Counted from the first letter of the stretch, positions 34,708 through 44,751 are shown. The stretch is DNA of 64,000 nucleotides from Gluconobacter cerevisiae (GCF_015244675.1 NZ_JABCQO010000001.1:248001-312000); one strand, 5' to 3'. The notes: generated by a model from the letters alone, not told the origin. Program-made: numbers and translations.

Positions 34708-36126
34708 ATGACGACAAGCCCGGTCCCCGATCACACCCCGACCCACCGTACAGGGGTCATCAGCGAGGAAGGCTATCACAAGGACCTTGGGCGCCGTCAT
34801 GTCCAGATGATCGCCATCGGGGGTGCCATCGGTACGGGACTGTTCCTTGGGGCAGGCTCACGCCTTCAGATGGCTGGCCCATCCCTTGCCATCATCTATG
34901 CAGTCTGCGGCGTTTTTTCGTTCCTAATCCTGCGCGCGCTGGGCGAGCTTGTCATGTATCGCCCGACCAGCGGCAGTTTCGTGACCTATGCGCGCGAGTT
35001 TCTGGGAGAGCGTGCGGCCTATATGGCGGGCTGGCTGTCCTTTCTGAACTGGGCCATGACAGGGATCGTCGATATCACCGCCGTCGCTCTCTATATGCAT
35101 TACTGGGCGGTTTTCCTGCCGGTACCGCAATGGGTTTTCGCGCTTGTGGCGCTGGCGATTGTCGGCACCATGAACATGATCGGCGTCCGCTATTTCGGCG
35201 AGATGGAATTCTGGTTCTCACTCATCAAGGTCATAGCGCTGGCGCTGTTCCTGGCCGCAGGCGCTCTCATTCTCGGCACGCGCATGCCGGTCGCGGGGCA
35301 CACCACGGGCTTTCATCTTATTACAGAGAATGGTGGCATTTTCCCGCACGGGCTGTTTTCGGCTCTCATGCTGCTTCAGGGGGTAGTGTTCGCCTATTCC
35401 GGTATCGAATTGCTGGGTACAGCCGCAGGTGAGTGTGAGGACGCCCGTGAAATCCTTCCGCGCGCCGTCAACAGTGTGATCTGGCGGATTGGGTTGTTTT
35501 ATGTGGGCTCGGTTGTTTTGCTGGTCTGCCTGCTGCCCTGGACCGAATATCATGCAGGCACCAGTCCGTTCGTCACGTTCTTTCAGGCACTTGGTATCCC
35601 TGGCATCGGCACCATCATGAACATCGTGGTGCTGACGGCTGCCCTCTCCAGCCTCAATTCCGGCCTGTATTCCACAGGACGCGTGCTGCGTGCCCTGTCT
35701 CTTGGTGGGTCCGGCCCCAGAGCCCTGAGCAAGCTGAACAAAAGCTCTGTCCCCTATGTCGGCATTCTCACCACGTTGGGTGTGTATCTGGTGGGTGTGA
35801 TGCTGAACTATCTCATCCCGGCCCGTGTGTTTGAAATCGTCCTGAACTTTTCGGCGCTGGGCATCATCAGCACGTGGGGCTTCATCCTGCTGTGCCAGCT
35901 CCGTCTGCGGGCCGCGATCAATCGCGGGGACATCATGCCGACGGGTTTCAATATGCCGGGTGCCCCTTACACAACATGGGCAACCCTTGGTTTTCTGGGC
36001 TTCGTTCTGGTCATGATGGCCTTCGATTACCCGGACGGCACCATCACGATCGGTTCTATCCCGCTCATCGGCGCCGTCCTGATCGGCGGTTGGTGCCTGC
36101 TGGACCGCAGCCGTCGTCACGGTTAA
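34708..36126 (+). CDS. Amino-acid permease of the APC family (AnsP/GabP-like)
   Basis: A 472-residue inner-membrane transporter with about 12 helices. The APC signature is near the N terminus (HVQMIAIGGAIGTGLFLGAG), then LRALGELVMYRPTSGSFVTY and the helix-6 region FAYSGIELLGTAAGECEDA. The AAT subfamily (AnsP, GabP, CycA) imports amino acids with protons; the L-asparagine/GABA branch fits best but the substrate is not decidable. AGGA lies 8 bases before ATG 34708. It ends before a strong terminator. Confidence 0.9.
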   Translation: MTTSPVPDHTPTHRTGVISEEGYHKDLGRRHVQMIAIGGAIGTGLFLGAGSRLQMAGPSLAIIYAVCGVFSFLILRALGELVMYRPTSGSFVTYAREFLGERAAYMAGWLSFLNWAMTGIVDITAVALYMHYWAVFLPVPQWVFALVALAIVGTMNMIGVRYFGEMEFWFSLIKVIALALFLAAGALILGTRMPVAGHTTGFHLITENGGIFPHGLFSALMLLQGVVFAYSGIELLGTAAGECEDAREILPRAVNSVIWRIGLFYVGSVVLLVCLLPWTEYHAGTSPFVTFFQALGIPGIGTIMNIVVLTAALSSLNSGLYSTGRVLRALSLGGSGPRALSKLNKSSVPYVGILTTLGVYLVGVMLNYLIPARVFEIVLNFSALGIISTWGFILLCQLRLRAAINRGDIMPTGFNMPGAPYTTWATLGFLGFVLVMMAFDYPDGTITIGSIPLIGAVLIGGWCLLDRSRRHG

Positions 36127-36156
36127 TCCCGTTCTTCAAACACAGACTCCCGGCAC

Positions 36157-36188
36157 AAAAAAGGGCGCTCTACAGAGCGCCCTTTTTT
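36157..36188. terminator. Bidirectional terminator after the amino-acid permease
   Basis: Perfect stem GGGCGCTCT / AGAGCGCCC with a tiny loop, flanked by AAAAAA and TTTTTT. It also lies beyond the stop of the convergent prolyl oligopeptidase gene and can serve both. Confidence 0.93.
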
Positions 36189-36210
36189 CATGTCCGCATG
36201 ATGCGGAAGC

Positions 36211-38313
36211 TTATTTCGTCCGGCCCAGTTCGGACCACAGATAAGCATAGCTGAGTGCCTGCGTCTGGGCGATTTCCTTCTGGCTGGCCCCAAAGCCATG
36301 TCCGCCCGCAACCTGCTCCCAGTAATAATAGGGCAGTTTGAGTTCGCTCATCCGCCAGGCAAAACGCCGCGCATGAACGGGACCGACACGATCATCCTTC
36401 GTGGTCGTCTCGATGAACGGCACGGGGTATTTCACGTCGGGCCTGAGGTTCTGCAGCGGCGAAATGCCGCGCAGGAACGCCTTCTGCTCTGGGATGGAAA
36501 CCGTTCCATATTCCCCGACCCACGACGCACCAGCCGACATGTGTTCGTAGTTCATCATGTCCAGCAGCGGCACTTCGATATCGACCGCCTTCCAGAAATC
36601 CGGATGCTGCGTGAACTCAACACCCATCAGCAGACCGCCATTGGAGCCCCCCTGAATCGCCAGATGCTGAGGCGACGTCACTTTCCGGTCCATCAGATCC
36701 TTCGCCACCGCCGCGAAATCGTCATAGATCCGCTGGCGATTGGTCTTGAGACCCGCATCGTGCCATGCTGGGCCGAACTCTCCACCACCACGGATATTCG
36801 CCAGAACATAGACCCCGCCGCGTGACAGCCAGTTATTGCCGATCCCGGCCGAATAGAACGGGAAAAGCGGGACTTCAAACCCGCCATAGGCATAAAGCAG
36901 CGTCGGGTTGGTTCCATCCAGCGTCATATCCCGACGATGGACAATGAAATACGGAATGCTGGTGCCGTCCTTTGAGCGGACCTCCTGCTGTTCCACCGCC
37001 ATGTTCGAGGCATCGAACTGCGCTGGCAGAGTATGGAGCTTCTGAACCGAAGCCGTATCGCTGTTGATCTCCCACAACGTGGTCGGACTCAGAAACCCGC
37101 TCGAAACAGCATAAGCCACCGGGCTGTCCTCATCGACGCTGGCCAGATCGACCGACATGTTCTCCGGCAGAGGCAGATCCCGGTGCGTGAAGGCGGCTCC
37201 TGTCGGCGTGTAGATCGAAATCTTGCCACGAACATTGTCGTACAGCGTGACAATCAGATGACCGTGGCTCGTGGAGGCCCCCTCGATCATCTGACGACCT
37301 GTCGGCGCCACCAGAAGCTGAGGCGCGAGCGTTGCCGCAGCCGGATCAACCAGCACCACGCTCCCCTGCGGGAAGGACTGCGCCCCGACTTTCCAGTCTT
37401 CCTTGAGTTGAACTACCAGACGGCCATTGAACAACCCGGCGACATCCGCCTTCAGGGGAATGGCAACCTGCGTCACCTGACCGTCCCGATACAGGAACAG
37501 CTTCGACGAAAACGCATCCAGACCTTCGCGGATCAGCGTGACCTGATGCCCTGCGCCGTCGTGCAGCACTTCCGGCCCGACTTCGACGTCTTTGCGGTTG
37601 CCGGTGAAGACCGTCTGCGCCTGATCGAGAGACTGGCCGCGCTTGAGAAGCTTGACGATGTAGGGATAGGAGGATTCCGTTACATCAGCAGACGTCCAGG
37701 GATAGCTGACCAGAAGCGTGTCGCGGTCCAGCCAGCTTGAATCCTGCTTGGCATGCGGAAGATTGAACCCGCCTTCAACGAATTTTCCGGTTCGCAGGTC
37801 GAATTCCCGAACGGTCTTCGCGTCTTCACCACCATCGGAAAGATGGAGCAGGCAAAGATTCTGCTGGCTGTGCAGGCAGTCCACGCCGCCATAGACCCAG
37901 TTGCGCTTCTCTTTCGCTGCCAGCGCATCCAGATCCAGCGCGACGGTCCATTCCGGATGATCGGTCGCGTAGGAATCCGGCGTCGTCCGGCGCAAGACAC
38001 CCCGCAGATTCCGGTCATCACGCCAGAAATTGTAGATCATCCCATCGATCTGGATGGGGGAAGCGAGGCGGTCATGCGTCTGAAGCAGTTTCAGGGACGT
38101 CACATACAGGCTCTGATAAAGCGGACCATGCCCCAGAAGGCGCAGAGTACGGTCGTTCTGCTGCTTCACCCAAGCCATCGCCTGCGCGCCATTAATATCG
38201 CTCAGCCAGGCGGGAATGGTGTCGGGGACGTCTGCCGCATGAAGCGGGGTGAACATGCTGCCAGTCAGCAGAGCAGCCAGAGCGGTACGGCGAAAACTGC
38301 GAAAAACTGTCAC
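36211..38313 (-). CDS. Secreted prolyl oligopeptidase family (S9A) peptidase
   Basis: A 700-residue serine peptidase. From a GTG at 38313 the protein starts MTVFRSFRRTALAALLTG and has a signal peptide ending near LHA-ADV. A beta-propeller occupies roughly residues 70-420. The alpha/beta-hydrolase catalytic domain holds the nucleophile GGSNGG, with DDRV (Asp) and GGHGFGA (His) completing the triad. S9A enzymes cut short peptides after proline; periplasmic location is inferred from the signal. I chose GTG 38313, with AGAAGG upstream, because longer in-frame starts add a Cys/Trp-rich segment that masks the signal peptide. Confidence 0.87.
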   Translation of the reverse strand: MTVFRSFRRTALAALLTGSMFTPLHAADVPDTIPAWLSDINGAQAMAWVKQQNDRTLRLLGHGPLYQSLYVTSLKLLQTHDRLASPIQIDGMIYNFWRDDRNLRGVLRRTTPDSYATDHPEWTVALDLDALAAKEKRNWVYGGVDCLHSQQNLCLLHLSDGGEDAKTVREFDLRTGKFVEGGFNLPHAKQDSSWLDRDTLLVSYPWTSADVTESSYPYIVKLLKRGQSLDQAQTVFTGNRKDVEVGPEVLHDGAGHQVTLIREGLDAFSSKLFLYRDGQVTQVAIPLKADVAGLFNGRLVVQLKEDWKVGAQSFPQGSVVLVDPAAATLAPQLLVAPTGRQMIEGASTSHGHLIVTLYDNVRGKISIYTPTGAAFTHRDLPLPENMSVDLASVDEDSPVAYAVSSGFLSPTTLWEINSDTASVQKLHTLPAQFDASNMAVEQQEVRSKDGTSIPYFIVHRRDMTLDGTNPTLLYAYGGFEVPLFPFYSAGIGNNWLSRGGVYVLANIRGGGEFGPAWHDAGLKTNRQRIYDDFAAVAKDLMDRKVTSPQHLAIQGGSNGGLLMGVEFTQHPDFWKAVDIEVPLLDMMNYEHMSAGASWVGEYGTVSIPEQKAFLRGISPLQNLRPDVKYPVPFIETTTKDDRVGPVHARRFAWRMSELKLPYYYWEQVAGGHGFGASQKEIAQTQALSYAYLWSELGRTK

Positions 38314-38350
38314 TGTAACAATGCCTTCTGATTGTTTCAGAAGGAACCTG

Positions 38351-39646
38351 TCATTCCACCAGCGAAATTGCAAGTGCCGCTCCTGCTGCTGGTAGCCACA
38401 CCAGACAGGTCGTGCCTTTGCCCGGCGCACTCGCAATCCGCAGACGTCCGCCATGCCGGTCCAGAATATGCCGCACGATGGACAGACCCAGCCCCGTCCC
38501 CTGCCCGGCTCCGTCGGTCGGTGCACCGACACGATAGAACCGTTCCGTCAGCCGTGGCAGATGATGCGCCTCCATCCCGCAGCCATTGTCTTCAATCCCG
38601 AGAATAACACCGCCATCCGCAGGCCAGCGGTCATCGGGAATGACGGCACGCCGGGCCGACAATGTGATAGTCAGGGGCTCGTCTTCCTTTGCCCCATAGC
38701 GCAGGGCGTTCTCGATCAGATTGAGCAGCACCTGCACCATCTCGTCTTCGTCAGCCCGTACCATGAGATCGTCTTCAACTTCGAGGGTCAGCGTACGCCC
38801 TTCCCGCTCGAAACGAGGCGCAACCTCTCCGAGTACTATGGCCATCAGATCCGCCACATCCACCAGATCGCGGGGGCGCTGATGCTCGTGGGCCTGAACA
38901 CGCGACAGATACAGAAGCCGGTCGATCAGGCGTTTCAGACGCTCGGACTGCTGGCGCATGATGTCGAGAAACTGCTGCCGCATCACCGGATTTTCCCCGG
39001 CTGCGCCTTGCAACGCATCGATAAACCCGCTCAACGACGCCAGCGGCGTGCGCAGTTCGTGGCTGGCATGCGCTACGAAATCTGTCCGCATCCGGTCCGC
39101 AGCCCGTGCTTCGCTATGATCGTTCAGTACGACCAGAACACGCTTGTCCTGCCCCTTGCCACCGGGAAGCCGACGCAGCATCAGGTGAAGCGTTCGTGGA
39201 ACCGGCACATCGAGCGTGAAAGTCGTGGAACAGACGGGCGGCAGGTCCCCACGACTACTACCCTCCGCTGTCCCGGACGGCGCCGGAACGCGCAGAGCCG
39301 CAGACAGGGCCGAGCGAGCCGCCGGATGACGCAGGATCGCGCCGACCGTTTCCCCGAACTGGGACGCCGCTTCTTCATTAACCTGCACGATCGCCCCAAG
39401 CCCATCCAGAACCACCGCGCAGGCGGGCAGCGGATCGACCGGCAGATCGGCCGGAGACACGGGTTTCAGATAGTCGTCAGGAGGCGAGCTCGGAACACGC
39501 GGCTGTCGCAACAGGAGCCAAACCGCCAGTACCCACCCTGCGAGCGCCACACAGACAAGAACCATGCCCACCTGCAACGGCAGCGTATCCGCTACCGGCG
39601 GAAGCCCCCCTCCCGGCAATGCTCCGGAAAGTACTCCTGACGACAC
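38351..39646 (-). CDS. phoR: Phosphate regulon sensor kinase PhoR
   Basis: A 431-residue kinase with one clear N-terminal membrane helix (about residues 27-46), a PAS-like domain (LPACAVVLDGLGAIVQVNEEA), a HisKA domain with HASHELRTPL (phospho-acceptor His196) and a HATPase_c domain (LLNLIENALRYG, GIEDNGCGM, GQGTGLGLSIVRHI). It responds to phosphate supply through the Pst transporter and PhoU. GTG start at 39646, three bases after phoB. Last gene of the pst-pho operon. Confidence 0.92.
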   Translation of the reverse strand: MSSGVLSGALPGGGLPPVADTLPLQVGMVLVCVALAGWVLAVWLLLRQPRVPSSPPDDYLKPVSPADLPVDPLPACAVVLDGLGAIVQVNEEAASQFGETVGAILRHPAARSALSAALRVPAPSGTAEGSSRGDLPPVCSTTFTLDVPVPRTLHLMLRRLPGGKGQDKRVLVVLNDHSEARAADRMRTDFVAHASHELRTPLASLSGFIDALQGAAGENPVMRQQFLDIMRQQSERLKRLIDRLLYLSRVQAHEHQRPRDLVDVADLMAIVLGEVAPRFEREGRTLTLEVEDDLMVRADEDEMVQVLLNLIENALRYGAKEDEPLTITLSARRAVIPDDRWPADGGVILGIEDNGCGMEAHHLPRLTERFYRVGAPTDGAGQGTGLGLSIVRHILDRHGGRLRIASAPGKGTTCLVWLPAAGAALAISLVE

Positions 39647-39649
39647 CCG

Positions 39650-40372
39650 TCAGGCGCCGTCCGTCGTTGGGCCGTCATCCAGCGCATAACCCGCCGCACG
39701 TACAGTCCGCACCAGATCGATTTCGCCCGGCCCATTAATAGCTTTGCGCAAGCGTCGGATATGGACGTCGATGGTGCGGATCTCGACATGAATATTCTGC
39801 CCCCAGATCCGGCGCAGCAGATCCTCACGGGAGAACACTTTGCGCGGATTGCGGATCAGCAGGTCCAGCAGTCGATATTCCGTGGGGCCCAAAGATAGCA
39901 TCCGCCCGCCACGCTCCACGCGGTGCGTCTCAGGATCAAGCGTGATGTCTGCGAAGGACAACCGGTCATACGAAGACTGATGCCGCCGCAGCAGTGCCCG
40001 CAAACGGGCATCAAGCGTATCGACGCTGCACGGCTTCATCAGATAGTCGTCCGCGCCCGTGTCCAGTCCACGGATCGCATCCTGCTCGGCCGAACGCGCC
40101 GTCAGCAACAACACCGGAACGTCCCGCAGCGCAGGATTGGCACGAATACGACGACACACATCCAGCCCGGACAAACCCGGAAGCATCCAGTCCAGCACGA
40201 CGGCGTCTGGTCGGGACGTTTCAAGCGCCAGCAGCGCCGCTTCTCCGTCTTCCGCCGTCTCGACGCGATAGCCGCGCTGTTCGAGATTATAGCAGGTCAT
40301 CAGCAGCAGGGCTGGATCGTCCTCGACCAGAAGAACGAGCCCCTTGGCACGCGCGGGGGATGGGCCCTTCAC
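39650..40372 (-). CDS. phoB: Phosphate regulon response regulator PhoB
   Basis: A 240-residue OmpR-type regulator. Receiver domain with the acidic pair VEDD and phospho-acceptor Asp61 (AVVLDWMLPGLSGLD), then a winged-helix DNA-binding domain (LSLGPTEYRLLDLLIRNPRKVFSREDLL read in parts, and VEIRTIDVHIRRLRKAI). It activates phosphate-starvation genes at Pho boxes. Its ATG overlaps the phoU stop (ATGA). Confidence 0.94.
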   Translation of the reverse strand: MKGPSPARAKGLVLLVEDDPALLLMTCYNLEQRGYRVETAEDGEAALLALETSRPDAVVLDWMLPGLSGLDVCRRIRANPALRDVPVLLLTARSAEQDAIRGLDTGADDYLMKPCSVDTLDARLRALLRRHQSSYDRLSFADITLDPETHRVERGGRMLSLGPTEYRLLDLLIRNPRKVFSREDLLRRIWGQNIHVEIRTIDVHIRRLRKAINGPGEIDLVRTVRAAGYALDDGPTTDGA

Positions 40373-41103
40373 CGGACGTCGGGCTCCTGCATCGTTTCCG
40401 TCGCCGTCAGGACAGGAGTCGGGCCACCGCGCGGCCGCAGGGACGGAAGATTATCGCCCGTCACGGCGTAAAAGACGCGTTCGGCGATATTGGTCGCATG
40501 ATCGCCGATCCGCTCCAGGTTCTTGGCGATGAACAGCAGTTCCGTGCAGGCGCGGATGTTGCGGGCATCTTCCATCATGTACGTCACAAGTTCACGGAAC
40601 AGGGCCGTGTAGTATTCGTCCACCGCGCGGTCCGAATGCCAGACTTCCATGGCGCGGTTGGAATCCTGCTGCGTGATCGCATCGATCGAACGACGCAGGT
40701 TTTCCTGCACGAGACGTCCCATGCTGCGCAGACCCGAGAGCGAAATCTGGTTTTCCGGCATCCGAATCCGCAGCGAACGGCGCGCGATGGAAGACGCGTA
40801 GTCACCAATCCGCTCCAGATCGCCCGTGATTTTCAGCGCCGCCACAATCTCGCGCAGATCGCCCGCCATCGGGCTTCGCAGTGCCAGAAGACGGATGGCA
40901 AGACCTTCCACCTCACGTTCGAGCTGGTCCACTTCCGGGTCCTGACGCGCCGCCGCATCGGCTGCTTCCTCGTTGCGATCCGCAATAGCAGACAGCGCAA
41001 GGGCAACCTGATTTTCCACGATGCCGCCCATCTGCGCCATCATGGAGCGGAGCTGGCCCAGCTCCTGTTCGTAGCTTTTGACGATGTGGGATCTGTCAGC
41101 CAT
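40369..41103 (-). CDS. phoU: Phosphate transport regulator PhoU
   Basis: A 244-residue protein of two PhoU three-helix repeats. Each has the metal-binding E/DxxxD-type helix: DLERIGDYASSIARR in the first and NLERIGDHATNIAERV in the second. PhoU damps PhoR signalling when the Pst transporter is active. It sits between pstB (6-base gap) and phoB (4-base overlap). Confidence 0.95.
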   Translation of the reverse strand: MADRSHIVKSYEQELGQLRSMMAQMGGIVENQVALALSAIADRNEEAADAAARQDPEVDQLEREVEGLAIRLLALRSPMAGDLREIVAALKITGDLERIGDYASSIARRSLRIRMPENQISLSGLRSMGRLVQENLRRSIDAITQQDSNRAMEVWHSDRAVDEYYTALFRELVTYMMEDARNIRACTELLFIAKNLERIGDHATNIAERVFYAVTGDNLPSLRPRGGPTPVLTATETMQEPDVR

Positions 41104-41109
41104 GACGCG

Positions 41110-41940
41110 TTATCCAAACCTGCCGGTGATGTAGTCCTGGGTCTGCTGCTGCTTCGGATTGGTGAACATCCGGTCTGCACTGTCCACTTCAATCAGACGT
41201 CCCATGTAGAAGAAAGCGACCTGATCCGCACAGCGTGCAGCCTGTTGCATGTTGTGTGTCACAATCGCAATCGTGAATTCTTCCTTGAGTTCGTCAAGCA
41301 GTTCTTCGATACGCGCCGTGGAAATTGGGTCCAACGCCGAGGTCGGCTCGTCAAGCAGCAGGACTTCAGGTCGCGTCGCAATGGAGCGCGCAATGCACAG
41401 ACGCTGCTGCTGACCGCCGGAAAGACCGGAAGCGGGAGCGTTCAGGCGGTCCCGGACTTCATTCCACAGCGCCACGCGTGTCAGAACGTCCTGAACGCGC
41501 GCATCCATGTCTGCTTTGTTCAGCTTTTCATGCAGACGTACGCCAAACGCGATGTTGTCATAGATGGACATCGGAAACGGTGTCGGCTTCTGGAACACCA
41601 TACCCACACGGGCACGCAGAATATTCAGGTCCAGATCATGTTCCAGAATATTGCGCCCGTCGAACATCACTTCGCCAGTAGCACGCTGGCCGGGATACAG
41701 ATCGTACATGCGGTTAAAAATCCGCAGCAGCGTGGATTTACCACAGCCACTCGGCCCGATCATGGCCGTTACCCGACGGGCCTGAAAATCCATCGAAATG
41801 TCATGCAGAGCGTGATTTTCGCCATAATAGAAATTCAGGTTGCGGACAGCCAGCGCCACTTCAGGGCTCTTCGCCACCTGCGGATCAGTCTTGGTCATCA
41901 TGGAATCCTGTGTCATCTCCTGCAGTGTTCCCGGGGTCAT
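41110..41940 (-). CDS. pstB: Phosphate ABC transporter ATP-binding protein PstB
   Basis: A 276-residue ATPase: Walker [10 protein letters not shown], signature [15 protein letters not shown], Walker [14 protein letters not shown] and H-loop VTHN. The PstB hallmark [17 protein letters not shown] follows Walker A. The ATG at 41940 overlaps the pstA stop (ATGA), fixing the start. It powers phosphate import with PstA and PstC. Confidence 0.97.
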   Translation of the reverse strand: MTPGTLQEMTQDSMMTKTDPQVAKSPEVALAVRNLNFYYGENHALHDISMDFQARRVTAMIGPSGCGKSTLLRIFNRMYDLYPGQRATGEVMFDGRNILEHDLDLNILRARVGMVFQKPTPFPMSIYDNIAFGVRLHEKLNKADMDARVQDVLTRVALWNEVRDRLNAPASGLSGGQQQRLCIARSIATRPEVLLLDEPTSALDPISTARIEELLDELKEEFTIAIVTHNMQQAARCADQVAFFYMGRLIEVDSADRMFTNPKQQQTQDYITGRFG

Positions 41941-42809
41941 GCGCGTCGCGCCGAAACGCGGACGGCAATATTGATGGCCAGCACACCCATCGTGACCAGC
42001 AGCGCACCGGCCCAGGCAAGCTGCACCCAGTCTTCATAGGACGCACCGGCATACTGGTAGATCGTCACCGGCAGGCTCGCCATCGGGCGGGTGAGGCTGA
42101 AGGACCAGTTCTGGTTGCCCAGCGATGTAAACAACAGCGGCGCCGTCTCGCCACTCACACGCGCCAGCGCCAGAAGGATGCCCGTCAGAACGCCCGTCTT
42201 GGCAGAGCGCAGGCACAGCGAGAGCGTCACTCGCCAGCGCGTCGCACCCAAGGCCGCGCCCGCTTCACGCATGGCGGTCGGGACAAGACGCAGCATATCC
42301 TCGGTCGTGCGAACAATGATCGGCACAGCCAGAATGGCCAACGCAACAGAGCCAGCCAGCGCAGAGAAGTGTCCGAACGGCGCGACCATGACCTGATAGA
42401 CGAACAGACCGACCAGAATGGACGGCACCGACATCAGCACGTCCGAGACGAACCGGACGCAGGATGCGAATTTATTGGTGTCCGTGCCGTATTCTGAAAG
42501 ATAGATCCCGCATCCGAGCCCGAGCGGCGTCGCGAGCAGCAGTGCCAGAAACGTCTGGATCAGGCTGCCCACAATTGCATTCGCCAGACCCGAAGATGAT
42601 CCCGGCGGCCCCATCGGCTTCATGATCGCAGCAGCGGACAGACCGGCAAGACCACGGGACAGAAGAGTCCACAGAATGGACGCCAAAACCAGCACGAGGA
42701 TGCCGGCCATGACCATCCCGAAAGCGGTGGCCACATGATCGGCGCTCCGGCGACGGGCCGCACGGGGGTTGGGCTTCCAGCCGCTTATGGAGACGACAGT
42801 ATCGCTCAT
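41937..42809 (-). CDS. pstA: Phosphate ABC transporter permease PstA
   Basis: A 290-residue permease with about six helices. The EAA-type cytoplasmic loop is [25 protein letters not shown] chose the ATG at 42809 ([13 protein letters not shown]), which overlaps the pstC stop as ATGA; a longer in-frame start would lie inside pstC and adds a cysteine-rich segment unlike a membrane protein. Confidence 0.94.
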   Translation of the reverse strand: MSDTVVSISGWKPNPRAARRRSADHVATAFGMVMAGILVLVLASILWTLLSRGLAGLSAAAIMKPMGPPGSSSGLANAIVGSLIQTFLALLLATPLGLGCGIYLSEYGTDTNKFASCVRFVSDVLMSVPSILVGLFVYQVMVAPFGHFSALAGSVALAILAVPIIVRTTEDMLRLVPTAMREAGAALGATRWRVTLSLCLRSAKTGVLTGILLALARVSGETAPLLFTSLGNQNWSFSLTRPMASLPVTIYQYAGASYEDWVQLAWAGALLVTMGVLAINIAVRVSARRA

Positions 42810-43786
42810 TTCGTATTTCCCCGCAGCATCCGCGCAAGCGCCAGGCTGGCGAATGACAGCAGCATCAGGATGAAGCCCAGCGCCAGCAGCGCAGACAGAC
42901 GCAGCGACCCAGCCGGACTTTCCGGAAACTGAAGGGCGATCAGAGACGCAACCGTGCTTCGTGGCGCAAACAGCGACCACCCAACATCCGTCACATTGCC
43001 AATCACGAAGGTGACGGCCATGGTCTCACCCAGTGCGCGCCCCATACCCAACACGATCGCACCGATCATGCCAGAGCGAGACCACGGCACTACGACCTTC
43101 CACATCACGTCCCAGCGTGTGGCCCCAAGACCATAGGCGCTTTCACGCAGCATGTTGGGCATCGCCGCAAAGACGTCCCTCATCACTGCCGTCATGAAAG
43201 GCGCGATCATGACAGCCAGAACCAAGCCGGCCGTCATGAGACCCGTTCCAAAAGGTGCGCCATGAATGATGAATTTTATGCCCGGAACATGCTTGAAATG
43301 ATGGGTCAGAAACGGCTGAACCGTCCGGGCCATGAAGGGGACGATGGTGAAAAAGCCCCACATACCAAAGATGATTGAAGGCACGGCAGCGAGAAGCTGC
43401 ACAGCCGTACCCACGATCGCAGCGATCCGGGGCGGCGCCATTGCCGTCAGCCAGAATGCCGTACCAAAGGCCAGTGGCAGCGCAATCGCCACACCGATCA
43501 GCGTACTGACAATCGTTCCGAACAGCGGCGCCCAAGCACCATAAAGATCGGCGACAGGATTCCAGACATCATGGACGGCAAATCCAAGACCAAACGTCCG
43601 AAAAGCCTGGCTTCCGCCAACCCCCATGAGGACCACAAGGCCGCCCAGCACCACGAGAACCAGCAGCGCCGAGGCCGCCACCAGAAAGTGGAATGCGGTA
43701 TCAGGCCCGCTGCGGCGGCTTCCACTTCTGGAAGCACCGGCCTTGTCGCGGGCCTCTTCGGACGGCGTGGCTGTGGCAAGGGTCAT
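42806..43786 (-). CDS. pstC: Phosphate ABC transporter permease PstC
   Basis: A 326-residue permease with six or seven helices, a polar N-terminal tail and the loop LRESAYGLGATRWDVMWKVV typical of PstC. It is first in a pstC-pstA-pstB-phoU-phoB-phoR transcript. The expected periplasmic phosphate-binding gene pstS is not upstream; the next gene is dps on the other strand. I could not find a convincing Pho box before it. Confidence 0.94.
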   Translation of the reverse strand: MTLATATPSEEARDKAGASRSGSRRSGPDTAFHFLVAASALLVLVVLGGLVVLMGVGGSQAFRTFGLGFAVHDVWNPVADLYGAWAPLFGTIVSTLIGVAIALPLAFGTAFWLTAMAPPRIAAIVGTAVQLLAAVPSIIFGMWGFFTIVPFMARTVQPFLTHHFKHVPGIKFIIHGAPFGTGLMTAGLVLAVMIAPFMTAVMRDVFAAMPNMLRESAYGLGATRWDVMWKVVVPWSRSGMIGAIVLGMGRALGETMAVTFVIGNVTDVGWSLFAPRSTVASLIALQFPESPAGSLRLSALLALGFILMLLSFASLALARMLRGNTK

Positions 43787-44149
43787 GCGTGAAAAGCTCT
43801 GACTTTAAAAACGGGCGTTATCCGGCGACCGAAGCCACCACATCAGTGCATTAGCCCTCCTGTCAGGGAAGAACAACCGGAACAGGAACGACACCGGATG
43901 AAAGATTTATGTCATCCCCGCACCAAACGCCCGAAACATGCCTTGTCGAACCCTCGGAAAAGCAGGGGAAAACAGTTTTCCAAAACAGAAAATCATCCTC
44001 TCACAAACAGGGCTGCCCCAGATAAGGAACCTCCATACGGATGACACGTTTGGGACACTGACAGCCCCGCTGTAAAAGCGGAGTGCCAAGGTATTTTAAC
44101 GGTCCGGACAGCCCGAAAAGGCTACAGACCGATGTTCAGGAGTATTCCC
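43787..44149. other. Intergenic region between pstC and dps
   Basis: About 360 bases without a gene I can support. It must carry divergent promoters. The clearest structure is a 15-base palindrome at 43967-43981 (GGAAAAC-A-GTTTTCC) followed by a second AAAACAG. A short CCGCT/AGCGG hairpin lies near 44066-44080. No clear Pho box, tRNA or small RNA is seen. Confidence 0.5.
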
Positions 44150-44689
44150 ATGATTTCGAGAACAGACCGCCACGTGACGCAGAACAACACTGCGGACAAC
44201 ACAAAGAATGTTTCCATCGAAACGCTGAATGCACGTCTGTCAGATCTGATTGATCTGGCATTGATCACCAAACAGGCGCACTGGAACCTCAAGGGACCGC
44301 AGTTCATCGGCGTCCATGAAATGCTCGATGGTTTCCGCACCAGCATCGATGATTTCTCAGATACGGTTGCCGAACGCGCTGTCCAGCTTGGTGGTACGGC
44401 TCTGGGCACCGTGCAGGACGTCTCCAAGAACAGCGCCTGTACGCCTTATCCGAACAACATCTACCGCGTTGCAGACCATCTCGCAGCCCTGATTGACCGC
44501 TACGCGACAGTTGCGAACAACATGCGTGAGTCCATCAAGGTGACGGACGAAGCGGGGGATGACGATACGGCAGACGTCTTCACGGAAGTGTCCCGTGGCC
44601 TCGACAAGCACCTCTGGTTTCTTGAAGCCCATGTTCAGGAGCCTACCGGCCAGATGCGTGATGGCGACCACAAGGGTAGCCGTAGCTGA
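44150..44689 (+). CDS. dps: Dps DNA-binding ferritin-like protein
   Basis: A 179-residue Dps. The ferroxidase region is recognisable: QAHWNLKGPQFIGVHEMLD (His and Asp ligands) and DFSDTVAERAVQLGG (Glu). The C-terminal helix includes DKHLWFLEAHVQEP. Dps forms a 12-subunit shell that stores iron with peroxide and protects DNA. I chose ATG 44150 because AGGAG lies 7 bases before it; an ATG at 44132 has no ribosome site. It ends at a very strong terminator. Confidence 0.94.
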   Translation: MISRTDRHVTQNNTADNTKNVSIETLNARLSDLIDLALITKQAHWNLKGPQFIGVHEMLDGFRTSIDDFSDTVAERAVQLGGTALGTVQDVSKNSACTPYPNNIYRVADHLAALIDRYATVANNMRESIKVTDEAGDDDTADVFTEVSRGLDKHLWFLEAHVQEPTGQMRDGDHKGSRS

Positions 44690-44711
44690 TCTGGACGATC
44701 TTCATAAAGAT

Positions 44712-44749
44712 ATCAAAAGGCCCCGCAGGTTTCTGCGGGGCCTTTTGAT
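44712..44749. terminator. Bidirectional terminator between dps and the secretion/glycosylation cluster
   Basis: Long stem ATCAAAAGGCCCCGCA / TGCGGGGCCTTTTGAT (one base either side of the loop uncertain) with a 4-6 base loop and built-in A and T runs. It lies 23 bases after dps and directly beyond the stop of the convergent gene at 44752. Confidence 0.95.
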
Positions 44750-44751
44750 GT

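Noticed and set aside
43787-43900. Possible Pho box before pstC (CTGACAG...CTAATGC on the minus strand)
   Set aside because: Spacing and bases fit the CTGTCAT repeat pattern too poorly.
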